NCBI RefSeq assembly: GCF_958298935.1
Contig: NC_084937.1
Coordinates: forward strand, 26,731,568 to 26,795,567
DNA length: 64,000 nt
Direction: 5' to 3'
Origin: Phragmites australis
Lineage: Eukaryota > Streptophyta > Magnoliopsida > Poales > Poaceae
Part shown: piece after piece, positions 42,811 to 53,708 of the stretch
How the letters are laid out: every line of letters starts with the position of its first letter
Position numbering within the stretch: position 1 is the stretch's first letter
Notes under the pieces: model-generated
What the model was told of the DNA's origin: nothing
The model's database searches: none
The model's input: the letters and a program-made list of their open reading frames with translations, nothing else
Position numbers and translations under genes: made by a program

Positions 42811-43110
42811 TTTGGAAGAAATTGGAAGCTCTCTATTTGGACAAGTCACTCTCAAGTCGTTTTTACCTCATATGAGTGTGTTTAGTATGTGTAAGCAAGA
42901 AGACACTCCTATCAAGCAATATATTGATGGGTTCAACAAGACGGTATTTAACTCTCAAAGTACATGCAGTTCTATAGACAAGTAACATTAAGCAATTTTG
43001 TTATTATGTTCACTTCCAGATTCATATGGTAACATTAGAGACAAGATTTTTTATAGTATATATTCTATCTCCATAAATGATACAACTTCTATCCTACAAC
43101 TGGCATCTTC
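42806..43110 (+). pseudogene. Second Copia gag fragment
   Basis: Same gag region as 38535-38845 (CTCTTTGGAAGAAATTGGAA, KQYIDGFNKTVFNSQ, SLPDSYGNIRDKI). It starts at the AGCTC junction inside the NLR-2 exon 1 remnant and ends at the same point next to the 3' end of NLR-3. It contains stops. Its position shows that Copia fragment and NLR were duplicated together. Confidence 0.85.
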
Positions 43111-43115
43111 ATTGC

Positions 43116-43752
43116 TCAATTGCCATGCCTGTGGACACCTTCACTAGTTAGTAGAGAGTGGAATCGACTTCCAATGAAGAATTTAGGGCGTCTTATGTGT
43201 CCATTGACTTGTTCTTGCAATATCTTAATCAGGTTCCTTTTCTCACCACAATTCTTCAGAAGAAGCTCATTTAGGTTCAGCAGGTACTGCACTCCAGACA
43301 AGCCATTCTCGTTGTCTTGCAGGGATGGGCACTTGTTCACCCAAAGTTGCTCAAGCTCAGGCATCGCACCTTCCTCAATTTTTATTGTCTCAATCCTCGC
43401 TTGCCTATCAATGTCAAGGAACTTGAGCTTTAGGAATTTACCAGCGATGAAATGCAATGAATTCCCTATGTAAGAGTTTTCCCACAGGCCTAGTAAAGTC
43501 AGGTTACGCAAGTTTTGAAGGCGCAAGATGTCTTCCTGCTTCAGTTCTGTCCCCAGTAGCTTCACCTTTGCTAAATCATTGAGTGAACTGATCCATTCAG
43601 GCAGCCTGCTGACCTTACCGCACAGCCTCAGTGAAACTAGATGTCTAGGTATTGCTGATTCATCCATCATGATAAGAAATTCAAGTGAGTCAGAGCGCAC
43701 TTCGAGCCGTTGCAACCGACTGAACTCTCCTATCGACTTGCACAACTCATGT
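43116..43752 (-). pseudogene. NLR-3, 3' part of exon 2 (terminal LRRs)
   Basis: Continuous open frame from the B insertion to the stop: LCKSIGEFSRLQRLEVRSDS, PEWISSLNDLAKVKLLG, LTLLGLWENSYIGNSLHF, GLSGVQYLLNLNELLLKNCG, IRRPKFFIGSRFH. It ends a few codons later than NLR-2. It joins in frame with 53714 onward if B is ignored. It includes the left CATGT target copy (43748-43752). Confidence 0.92.
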
Positions 43753-45220
43753 TGTCGGTGTATTCAGAACCAGGGGTCCCTAAGTCCCGAGACCAGGCCG
43801 GCCATCCACCACATGTCACCACCCTGCAAGGTAAGAAGAAGCTAAGTCCCGGGAGAAGGTGCTCGGGGCCGCCGCCTCTGGTTCCCGAGCACCCTAGTTC
43901 CCCGATGATCCGCAGAGCCCAAATACCAAGAAGGAAGTGCTCGGGAGAGAGTGCTCGGGGCTGCACGTGGCAGCCCCCGAGGACTCGGTGCCCCGAAGGT
44001 CCCACCGAAGTGCTCGGGAGAGAGTGCTCGGGGCTGCACGTGGCAGCCCCCGAGGACTCGGTGCCCCGAAGGTCCCACCGAAGTGCTCGGGAGAGAGTGC
44101 TCGGGGCTGCACGTGGCAGCCCCCGAGGACTCGGTGCCCCGAAGGTCCCACCGAAGTGCTCGGGAGAGAGTGCTCGGGGCTGCACGTGGCAGCCCCCGAG
44201 GACTCGGTTCCCCGAAGGTATCACTCAAGTACTCGGGGGAGAGTGCTCGGGGCTGCACGTGGTAGCCCCCGAGGACTCGGTTCCCCGAAGGTTCGCGCAA
44301 GATCATTCGACGACCCGAAGGGTCCCGTCGTCAGGGTGTCATCCAGTCAAAGGCCCAATGCCGCATTTAATAGGCACGCGCGGCCTGACATCCTGACATC
44401 CTGACATTCTCAGCTGCCCACGCCCCAGTGTCAGACCCTGCCATGCACTGGCAGGGGGGGGGGCGTGGGTCCATTAAATGCACGGGTCCCGTCCCGTTTC
44501 ATCCGGGTGCCTCGGGATAACGTTGCCAAGATCGAAGTGCTCCATCTGCCACCCTGCCATGGCGGAAGAACAAGACAGGGTGGGCGCCCCGGACACATCT
44601 GAGACTGCCCGGCGGGCCCCCTTTATGGCGCCCGAGGGCTTCCACAGTGACGGGTGGTCGGATGCGCGCCGCATTTCTCCACCGCCCCTGTCACTTCGTC
44701 GAGATGAAATGATTACGCCTTTCTCCGTGGCACCTTGGCATTCGCATCCCCTCTTTCCCATTCAGGATATGTTGCGGTCGGCGCGCCTATAAAAGGAAAG
44801 GATGGAGAACACTAAAAAAGTGAGGACCCCCCGACGAACAAGACCGAAGGAACCGAAAGTGTGTGAAGAAGAGGACGCAGACGCTCGAACCAGCTCAAGC
44901 CAAGCTAGAACACGAGAGCCTCAAGCTCTTTGTAAACGGCTCTCCCCTTAGAACCAGATACATCCTTGAAGAATTCCCTTCAAGGATAAATATAGCGCTC
45001 ACACAGGAGTAGGGTGTTACGCCTCCGTGCGGCCCGAACCTGTCTAAACCCCGGTGCACCCACTTTTTTCTCGCATTAGGGCGATCATCTCCCGCCAGCC
45101 ATCGCATTTGTTTCCGTTCCCGCTTATTTCCCAAACAAGCTTTTTCAGGATCATCCCCCCGGCCGAATCTCTAAAAAGGGGTCTCTCGGGATCCCTGCGA
45201 CAGGAGTTCACCCTCCGATA
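43753..45220 (+). repeat. 5' LTR of element B
   Basis: 1,468 bp, beginning TGTCGGTGTATTCAG. It ends CCGATA, where the 3' LTR has CCGACA. Five 73-bp units lie at 43937-44300, then the TATA box. After the TATA box the leader (CGAACAAGACCGAAGGAACC) differs from that of A, so B is a different subfamily. Confidence 0.93.
44788..44796 (+). promoter_or_regulatory. LTR TATA box of element B
   Basis: TATAAAAGG following GGCGCGCC, downstream of the five-unit array. The same arrangement is seen in A. Confidence 0.72.
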
Positions 45221-45222
45221 GC

Positions 45223-45240
45223 TGGCGCGCCAGGTAGGGG
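45223..45240 (+). other. Primer binding site of element B
   Basis: TGGCGCGCCAGGTAGGGG two bases after the 5' LTR, identical to A. Confidence 0.8.
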
Positions 45241-45286
45241 GGAATATCCCTGAATTGTTTGTTTCACTTTTTTTTTCCAGGAAAAG

Positions 45287-47460
45287 ATGGCCGGCGGGCA
45301 CCGTCTCCAGCGTTCCGGCTCCACTTCCAGTGACGGAGCGTTGCCCGACGACCGAGAGAGCCCCGTCGCTGCTGCGTACCAGCGGCAGCCGCCATCCACG
45401 TGCGCGGTTTTTCCCGCGCAAGGGAATCAAGGCGCTGGGCCCAGCAGGGCCGCCGCCGCCGCTGCCGACGTACTTTCCGACCCCCAGCAGGTGGTCGGAT
45501 CCCCGGCCGCTAGGTCCACCTCTGGACCACGTCGGGTGCCGCCTCGGCGCAGGCTCGCTTTCAGCGAGGCCAGCCCAGGAAGCGCGCTGCTTGCAGCACA
45601 TGCTCTCCTCAGGCACCCGCCCGTTCAGGCCACGCCAAACACTCCGGAAGGCCGGTGGATACAAGATGTCGTCGCTTTGGTCGGCACTGCTCGTCGCCAG
45701 GTGCAGGCCGGGAGTCCTCGCGCCACTTCTCAGTATGGTGCCGCCAGAGCCGGCTCCTCAACGGGCAACACCCGCACGGGCCGAGGGGTCTCCAGGCGGA
45801 GCGCCATCCCCCTGGCCGTGTCTGAAGCCCGGGACCTTCGTTTACACCTTGATGAGCGGAGGGGCCACGAGGATGCCCGAGTTACTCTCGAACGTCAGCG
45901 GGAGACCCGGCAGGGGGTTGGGGCAGAGGACCAGGCTTCCTCTCTCCTGGCCCGCGGCCACCAGGGATCCCCGGCTCGCCGCTTCTCGCCACCGAGGACC
46001 CCCGCTCGCGCTGCGGGGTACGGCACCGGTTGCCGTGCCTTCACCACCGAGCTCCGCCGGGTTAGGTGGCCTTCCAAGTTCCGCCCCGAGCTACCGGAGA
46101 AGTACGATGGGTCCATCGACCCCGTCGAGTTCCTCCAGATCTACACGACGGCCGTCCAAGCGGCCGAAGGCAGCGAAAATGTGATGGTAAACTATTTTCA
46201 TGTTGCCTTGAGGGGTTCCGCCCGCTCTTGGCTTATGAACTTACCCCCAGGGTCTATCGGCTCCTGGGATGACCTGTGCCACCAGTTCGTGGCCAACTTT
46301 CAGGGCACGTTTACGCGTCCCGGTTTGGAGTGCGACCTCCACGCCGTCCAGCAGCAGGAAGGGGAGACGCTACGGCGATTTATACAGCGTTTCAGCCAGG
46401 TTCGCAACACTATTCCGCGAGTGGCCCCCCATGCTGTTATTGTTGCTTTCCGGCAGGGCGTCCGTGATGAGCGGATGCTCGAGAAGCTAGGTACGCACGA
46501 GATCGAGACCACTGCGGAACTCTTCGCACTGGCCGATAAGTGCGCCAAGGCTGCGGAGGCCAGGGCGTGGCATGCTCCTCGCCCCGCTCCCGACCAGCCA
46601 AGTTCTTCCCGCTCTGATAAGCGGGAAAAGAAAAAGAGAAGGAAGCGCGAGGCCGGTCCCGTCGAGCCAGCCCAAGTCCCCGCTCACAGGGTGCCGCAAG
46701 AGCTCGATCACCGGCAAGAGCGTCGGCCGGGTGTCGATCGGCGCCCCGTTAGGGCCCCTGCTCGGGCTCCTCCTCGGGCCTCTGTGCCCGCGAGGGCCCC
46801 GGCATCGGCTAGGGCGCCAGCTCCAGCAAGAGCCCCGGCCCCTGGCCGAGCTCCTATTCCAGCGAGGGCCCTCGCTCCCACGGGGCCCGAGCCAGGTAAA
46901 TGGTGTCCCATACACCTGACCAGATGGCACGACCTCACGGAGTGTCGTACGGTCAAAGGACTCGTGGAGCAGCGCCAGAGGGAGCGCGACGAGTCCCGCG
47001 GAGGAGGCGATACCGAGGTCGTCCCCAACAACGTCGAGCTCAGCTTCCAGGAGCCCAAGCATGCGGTCGCCTTCATCGACGGGGGCGCTTACACACCCTG
47101 CTCGCGCCGTGGCATCAAGGTCATGCGGCGCGAAGTGTGCTCGGCAACCCCGAGCGAGGAGGCCACAAGACCCCTGAGGTGGTCGGATGCTCCGATCACG
47201 TTCAGCATGGCTGATCACCCCGTCAGTACTGCAGCCGTGGGACGGCTACCTCTGGTAGTGTCTCCCACTATCTGCAATGTTAAGGTCAGCAGAGTGCTGA
47301 TCGACGGTGGTGCCGGCCTCAACCTCCTTTCCAAAGAGGCTTTTGAGAAGCTGCAAGTATCTTCCCGACGCCTAAAGCCGTCACTCCCCTTCTGTGGAGT
47401 AACTCCCAGGCACTCCCTGCCCCTCGGGCAGGTTGAGTTGCCTGTCACGTTCGGGAGCCG
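45287..47460 (+). pseudogene. Gag and protease of element B
   Basis: One open frame from ATG 45287 through gag (RWPSKFRPELPEKYDGSIDP, FHVALRGSARSWLMNLPPGS), the alanine/proline/arginine tract, the zinc cluster (KWCPIHLTRWHDLTEC) and the protease core (VSRVLIDGGAGLNLLSKEAF). Here gag is not frameshifted, unlike A, so it shows the normal gag-protease fusion. After TFGSR at about 47460 the frame crosses the RT deletion and reads nonsense to 48052. Confidence 0.9.
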
Positions 47461-47907
47461 GGTGCTGGGTCCCAGCTCCCAGAGGCCCCCGACCACTCAC
47501 TTGTCCTCGTGGCTCCCCCTGGGCAAGGGGTCGAACCCGAGCATGCTGCTCTTCCCAGCCAAGGAATCAAGCCCGAGTGCCCGGCCAGCCCCGACCATAC
47601 CGCCGACCCTGGGGGCTGTGGCAGCCCCCCGGGTGGGGCCACCATCCGGGCCCGCCGGGTACAGCGACCGGTGTACTTCGTCAGCGAGGTCCTCCGGGAG
47701 GCCAAGACAAGGTATCCCCAGGCGCAGAAGCTACTCTATGCCGTGCTCGTCGCCTCCCGGAAGCTGCGCCACTACTTCCAGGCGCACAAGATTTCGGTGG
47801 TTACCACTTATCCACTGGGACCCATTCTCCGGAACCGGGAGGGCACCGGGCGCGTTGTCAAATGGGCGGTCGAGCTGGCGGAGTTCGACTTACACTTCGT
47901 CTGTCGC
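47461..47907 (+). pseudogene. RNase H remnant of B, after the RT deletion
   Basis: Begins at the deletion join (GCCGGGTGCTGGG) within the proline/glycine-rich insert of the first RNase H. It keeps [38 protein letters not shown] and [12 protein letters not shown], then TAG at 47908-47910 where A has CAG (Gln). All RT catalytic motifs including YIDD are absent. Confidence 0.88.
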
Positions 47908-47910
47908 TAG

Positions 47911-48849
47911 GCAATCAAAAGCCAGGCACTCTCCGACTTCTTGGCAGAGTGGACGCACGTCCCCTGCGTCGTCCCAGAAGAGATTTCTACCTATCCCGGG
48001 CGCGACGCGCCCAGGTACTGGGTTATGCACTTCGATGGCTCCCTCTCGCTGAAAGGCGCAGGGGCCGGAGTGGTTCTCACCTCCCCGACGGGTGAAGAGC
48101 TCCGGTACGTCGTACAGTTGCAGTTCCGCGCATCCAACAACATGGCGGAGTATGAAGGTCTCATCGCCGGCCTCCGGGCTGCGGTGGGGCTCGGGATTCG
48201 TCGCCTCCTGGTCAAAGGGGACTCCCAATTGGTCGTCAACCAGGTATTCAAGGAGTACCAGTGCACGGATCCTCAAATGGCGGCGTACGTAGCTGCAGTC
48301 AGGAAGCTCGAGAGACGCTTCGACGGCCTCGAATTGCGGTATATCCCTCGCCGCGACAATGCTCCGGCCGACGAGCTCTCTCGCCTGGCCTCCTCACGTG
48401 CGCACGTCCCTGCCGGAGTCTTTGAAGAAAGACTCGCACGGCCTTCCGTCCTGCCTGCCGAACAGGATGAAGGGGAAACCTCGAACTCAATTCAGGGGAC
48501 CCCGGCGGTGCCCTCAGTGGGAAGCCCCGTCAGGGCGCCGCCGTCCGGCGAGTGCGCTGTGCTCGCCGAATGTTCTCAAGATGCCTCGTGGATGTCTGAC
48601 ATCCAAGGGTACTTGAAAGAAAAGTTCCTACCCGAGGATGAGGCGTCTGCCGAAAGGGTTGCTCGGCAGTCCAAACGCTATGCCATGGTAGATGGGGATC
48701 TCTACCGACGTAGCGCAGGAGGTGTCCTCCTGAAATGCATCTCTCGGGCAGAAGGCGGCGATCTTCTCGCTGAGGTCCACGAGGGCGAGTGCGGTGGCCA
48801 TTCATCGTTCCGCACGCTGGTCGGGAAAGCCTTCCGGCAAGGTTTCTAC
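47911..48849 (+). pseudogene. Second RNase H and zinc finger of B
   Basis: Reads [10 protein letters not shown], then [60 protein letters not shown] and the zinc-finger start HSSFRTLVGKAFRQGFY. It ends at TGA 48850-48852 in place of the Trp codon present in A. It keeps the 17 bases that are lost in A, so it shows the original linker between the two RNase H domains. Confidence 0.88.
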
Positions 48850-48852
48850 TGA

Positions 48853-49824
48853 CCTACAGCCCTCCAGGATGCTTCCGAGCTGGTTCGGCGCTGCAGGGCG
48901 TGCCAGTTCCATGCAAAGCAGATTCACCAGCCAGCTCAGGCTCTCCATACCATTCCCCTGTCATGGCCTTTCGCGGTCTGGGGTTTGGACATTCTGGGTC
49001 CATTCCCCCGAGCAGTCGGGGGCTATGCATACCTATATGTCGCTATCGACAAATTCACCAAGTGGCCGGAGGCGGTCCCAGTCGTCAAGGTGACCAAAAA
49101 CACGGCGCTCCAGTTTATCCGCGGCATCACCAGCCGCTTCGGTGTCCCCAATCGGATCATCACCGACAACGGCACCCAATTCACTAGTGCCTTGTTCGGG
49201 GACTATTGCGAAGATCTCGGCATCAAGCTTTGCTTCGCTTCCGTCGCTCATCCTCGGAGTAACGGGCAGGTCGAGCGCGCCAATGCGGAGATACTGAAGG
49301 GCCTCAAAACCCGGACCTATAACGTGCTTGCTAAGCACGGGAAGGGATGGGTAGACGAGCTGCCAGCCGTGCTGTGGGCCAATCGGACTACGCCAAGCCG
49401 CGCCACCGGGGAGACTCCGTTCTTCCTCGTCTATGGCGCCGAAGCAGTCCTCCCCTCCGAGCTCACTCTGGGCTCCCCTCGAGTGCATGCATACTCCGAG
49501 GGTGAGCAGGAATATCAAAGGCGCGACGACGTGGACTACCTGGAAGAACGCCGGCGGCGTGCTGCTGTCCGGGCGGCTCGGTACCAGCAGAGTCTGCGGC
49601 GTTATCATCTGCGCCATGTCCGGGCCCGGTCTCTCGAGGTGGGGGACCTAGTTCTCCGACGCATCCAGTCGCGCGAAGGAATGAATAAGTTGTCCCCTGT
49701 GTGGGAAGGTCCCTTCACCGTGATCGCGGTCCCCCGGGCAGGTTCTTTCAGGTTGGCGACGGAGGAAGGACAGCCACTCCCGAATCCGTGGAACATCAAG
49801 CATCTCCGACGCTTCTACCCGTAG
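48853..49824 (+). pseudogene. Integrase of element B
   Basis: Continuous from the zinc-finger cysteines (VRRCRACQFHAKQ) through WGLDILGPFPRAVGGYAYLY, TDNGTQFTSALFGDYCEDLG and GQVERANAEILKGLKTRTYN to the GPY/F end (WEGPFTVIAVPRAGSFRLAT) and a stop at 49824. All catalytic D-D-E residues are present. The frame is intact from 48853, so only the TGA at 48850 separates it from the second RNase H. Confidence 0.92.
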
Positions 49825-51480
49825 ATGGTCATGCTCGCGGCTCAGGTCAGCAAGGCCGGGGGTTTCTCCCCGCCCGAGCAGTCTGAAGGCTTCGCCCCGT
49901 GGGGTAAGTCGTTGTCGCCCAACCTTGTAAATATTGCACATTAAGTATTTCAATAAGCAATCGCTATGTCAAAATACTTTTTCTGGATTCCGTATGTTTA
50001 ATCTGTCTGGTGAGGAGCTCGGTTGTGCGAGAAAAAGTCCGCTCTCTCTCTTTTTTCCCCGCTGACAAAAGAATCCCGATCGGTATGCATGTGAGCAGTC
50101 GCTACTGACTTACGTCCGCCATGGTAGGCTGTGGTGTTCGGTGTCGTGACAGGCTCCCGGGCACTACCGAGTTTCGGGGTGCTCCGGGTAATCCCATCGC
50201 TCGAGCTGCTCGAGTAGTCCGGAGCTCGGGCCCCCGGAGCGGGCTGTCGGTGCTCGGTCTGGTCTGTCATACCCGGGCACCACCAAACTATAGGACCTCT
50301 GGGTTATGCCTCTGACCGCTCTTGTCCGCCGGTTTGGGTATTCGAGAGGTCTCGGGTCGAAAACGAGAGCAGTCTATAGCAAGTACCGCACTGACAGAGC
50401 GCACCAGACAAAGAAATCCTATTTTTTCTCTTAAGTCACAGGCTGGCGATCACGAGCAGCTCGGCCGCGAGGGCTTCAATGCCCCGGTCTCTGGTCGGCT
50501 CCAGGGTCCTCGGGCGGTCCTACCACTTAGGCATGGGTGGTCGAGATCACCCGACCCTAGGAGCCTCGTATGCCTCTGGGCACTCGGGCGCTCTGTTTAA
50601 AGAATCGAGTCCCCGGGCACCCGAGCTCGGAAGCACATCCCTCCTGGATCGATGAGCCGGAAGGCCGACAGCTGTCCGGTGAGTGGTTATATTCAGACAA
50701 GTCTGCTTTAAGTAAATTTATGTCCTCGAGTCACTCTCGGGGGCTCTCGCGGTTTAATCTGTTCGGCGAGGTGGCCTCCTCGCACGCAAAACCCTGCCGC
50801 GTGACTACTTTTTCCCAGAACGACAGAACGGTCTGCAGAAAAGAGTAGCGTGCTTGCGATAACGTCTGACCGAAGCCCTTCGTGGTGGTCGTGGTGTTCG
50901 GTCCGCTTTTCAGGACCCCGAGCACTACCGAGTCCTCAGGTGCCCTGGGTAATCCTATCGCTCGAGCTACTCGGGTAGTCCGGAGCTCAGGTCTCGGGGG
51001 TGGGCTGTCAGTGCTCGGCCTGGCCCGTTTAAAGCCCGGGCACCACCGGACCGCGAGGACTCTTGGTCACATTCTCGCCCGCACGCGTCTCCCTTCTACT
51101 AACTGAGTGGTCGCAAGGTGAAAAAGTGTTCATCAGGCACGGCGTGTTCCGAGCGGGATCGATCCATCTCCCGGGCAAGGAAGTCTGTGTCTTTGTTCTT
51201 AACTTAGGCAATGCGGATTCGCGAGAGCTTGAAGGCCGACTGTGCCAGCAACAGCGATCAAGACAACTTCATCCTCGGGGACGGGAAGGTCGGGAACGGC
51301 CCGACTGAGTACTCCCCGGGACTTCGAAGTAAAACATCGGAAGAAGCATCGAACACACAGAGAAACTGGAGTTGCGAGCCCAGGGAAAAACAGCCATTTA
51401 ATATTCACAGGATATTTCCAAGGCATTTTCTAAGGGTTCACTCCTACATCTATAACAACAGAAAAGAGGCTACAAAAGAT
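49825..51480 (+). repeat. Non-coding spacer of B with sub-repeats
   Basis: Counterpart of 20745-22400 in A. The two 165-bp related blocks lie at about 50120-50285 and 50885-51050, separated by a third, looser one. Frames here are not conserved between A and B and are not called. Confidence 0.75.
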
Positions 51481-51744
51481 CTAGTCGGCGGCAGAGGCGT
51501 CGGCTGAATCCTCTGAGTCATCCCCGGGGACTGGCGGCGGCGGCACCTCTCGCCTGAAGCCGGCCGCCACCTCAGCGGCGGTACTCCGAACCGCTGCCCG
51601 GGCAGCCTCCCCCACAGCACCCTCCTGACCCTCCGGCACCAGCAGCTTCCTAATCTTGTCCGCCGCCTCCTCGTTCCTCAGACGAGACTCCGGCAAAATG
51701 CTGTCCGAAGTCTTGTCCCGGCGACCTCCTCCAACCCTCGTCAT
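51481..51744 (-). pseudogene. Antisense ORF of B, internally deleted
   Basis: An ATG at 51744 opens an 87-codon frame. N-terminal part: MTRVGGGRRDKTSDSILPES, NEEAADKIRKLLVPEGQ. It then passes directly into the same C-terminal end as A (EAARAAVRSTAAEVAAGFRR, DDSEDSADASAAD). B thus keeps the start and the very end but has lost the coiled-coil middle that A retains. Function unknown; known only as an accessory ORF of Tat-type elements. Confidence 0.72.
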
Positions 51745-51898
51745 CTCGACAGGATGGAAGGTGTTTTTTGGTGGTGAAGGAAGAAAGAAGGAAGAATGCT
51801 CCGGTTGCCTGAGAATCCCCTAAAGGCTTCGGAGCACGAAGAAGGCAAGAGCACAAGTGCAAGAGAGCGTAAAAAGGGGAACGGACCGATCCGTTCCC

Positions 51899-51908
51899 CC
51901 TTTTATAT
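51899..51908 (-). promoter_or_regulatory. TATA box for the antisense ORF
   Basis: On the minus strand GATATAAAAGGGGGAACGG lies about 155 bases upstream of the antisense ATG at 51744. It is followed by a short inverted repeat GGAACGGATCGGTCCGTTCC that would lie near the transcription start. A lacks this stretch. This suggests a dedicated antisense promoter independent of the LTR. Confidence 0.6.
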
Positions 51909-52243
51909 CTCAAAATTCGAAAACTGCCGCCCGAACGGTTCGCTCGGCGAAGCGTCGCCTCGATCGGCGCAACTGCCAGGCGAATCTCCCGCCGATCGCG
52001 CGATGTCAGCGGTTGCCAGGCGTATTTTCCTCGATCTGCGCGGCGACCGCACGTGCCGCCCGTATGGTTATCATACCCTTCGGAAGTTGTGTGGACACGC
52101 GTCCACTCATTTTCCCGTTGGAACGTACTTGAGGTCTAGGTCCGTAAGGGCCACCTCTCGAAAGCTTGCCACATGGCGTCCGCGCCAGCCTTGGCCTCGG
52201 TCGCGACGAAGGGCCCATTCGTAGTCTCCGTTCCGTCGGCTAC

Positions 52244-53708
52244 TGTCGGTGTATTCAGAACCAGGGGTCCCTAAGTCCCGAGACCAGGCCGGCCATCCAC
52301 CACATGTCACCACCCTGCAAGGTAAGAAGAAGCTAAGTCTCGGGAGAAGGTGCTCGGGGCCGCCGCCTCTGGTTCCCGAGCACCCTAGTTCCCCGATGAT
52401 CCGCAGAGCCCAAATACCAAGAAGGAAGTGCTCGGGAGAGAGTGCTCGGGGCTGCACGTGGCAGCCCCCAAGGACTCGGTGCCCCGAAGGTCCCACCGAA
52501 GTGCTCGGGAGAGAGTGCTCGGGGCTGCACGTGGCAGCCCCCGAGGACTCGGTGCCCCAAAGGTCCCACCGAAGTGCTCGGGAGAGAGTGCTCGGGGCTG
52601 CACGTGGCAGCCCTCGAGGACTCGGTGCCCCGAAGGTCCCACCGAAGTGCTCGGGAGAGAGTGCTCGGGGCTGCACGTGGCAGCCCCCGAGGACTCGGTT
52701 CCCCGAAGGTCTCACTCAAGTACTCGGGGGAGAGTGCTCGGGGCTGCACGTGGCAGCCCCCGAGGACTCGGATCCCCGAAGGTTCGCGCAAGATCATTCG
52801 ACGACCCGAAGGGTCCCGTCGTCAGGGTGTCATCCAGTCAAAGGCCCAATGCCGCATTTAATAGGCACGCGCGGCCTGACATCCTGACATCCTGACATTC
52901 TCAGCTGCCCACGCCCCAGTGTCAGACCCTGCCATGCACTGGCAGGGGGGGCGTGGGTCCATTAAATGCACGGGTCCCGTCCCGTTTCATCCGGGTGCCT
53001 CGGGATAACGTTGCCAAGATCGAAGTGCTCCATCTGCCACCCTGCCATGGCGGAAGAACAAGACAGGGTGGGCGCCCCGGACACATCTGAGGCTGCCCGG
53101 CGGGCCCCCTTTATGGCGCCCGAGGGCTTCCACAGTGACGGGTGGTCGGATGCGTGCCGCATTTCTCCACCGCCCCTGTCACTTCGTCGAGATGAAATGA
53201 TTACGCCTTTCTCCGTGGCACCTTGGCATTCGCATCCCCTCTTTCCCATTCAGGATATGTTGAGGTCGGCGCGCCTATAAAAGGAAAGGATGGAGAACAC
53301 TAAAAAAGAGAGGATCCCCCGACGAACAAGACCGAAGGAACCGAAAGTGTGTGAAGAAGAGGACGCAGACGCTCGAACCAGCTCAAGCCAAGCTAGAACA
53401 CGAGAGCCTCAAGCTCTTTGTAAACGGCTCTCCCCTTAGAACCAGATACATCCTTGAAGAATTCCCTTCAAGGATAAATATAGCGCTCACACAGGAGTAG
53501 GGTGTTACGCCTCCGTGCGGCCCGAACCTGTCTAAACCCCGGTGCACCCACTTTTTTCTCGCATTAGGGCGATCATCTCCCGCCAGCCATCGCATTTGTT
53601 TCCGTTACCGCTTATTTCCCAAACAAGCTTTTCCAGGATCATCCCCCCGGCCGAATCTCTAAAAAGGGGTCTCTCGGGATCCCTGCGACAGGAGTTCACC
53701 CTCCGACA
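52244..53708 (+). repeat. 3' LTR of element B
   Basis: 1,465 bp, five 73-bp units (52428-52791), ending CCCTCCGACA. The sequence just before it reads GTCGGCTAC and then TGTCGG: the G-rich polypurine tract seen in A is missing. By eye more than ten substitutions separate it from the 5' LTR, plus a shorter G run near 52945. Confidence 0.93.

Larger units (their letters stand above)
43753..53708 (+). mobile_element. Retrotransposon B: same Tat-lineage family as A, 10.0 kb, deleted
   Basis: Inserted in NLR-3 exon 2 antisense to the gene. Target duplication is CATGT at 43748-43752 and 53709-53713. LTRs are 43753-45220 and 52244-53708. Compared with A it lacks 1,468 bp covering the end of protease, all RT motifs and the start of RNase H. 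Both breakpoints in A carry GCCGGG. It also lacks 19 bp containing the polypurine tract and has stops at 47908 and 48850. It retains gag, protease core, second RNase H, integrase and a shortened antisense ORF with promoter. The LTRs show clearly more differences from each other than those of A, so this copy is older. It cannot move by itself. Confidence 0.95.

Noticed and set aside
45255..46184. 309-codon frame overlapping gag of B
   Set aside because: Shadow of gag in another frame; the gag frame carries the conserved capsid motifs.
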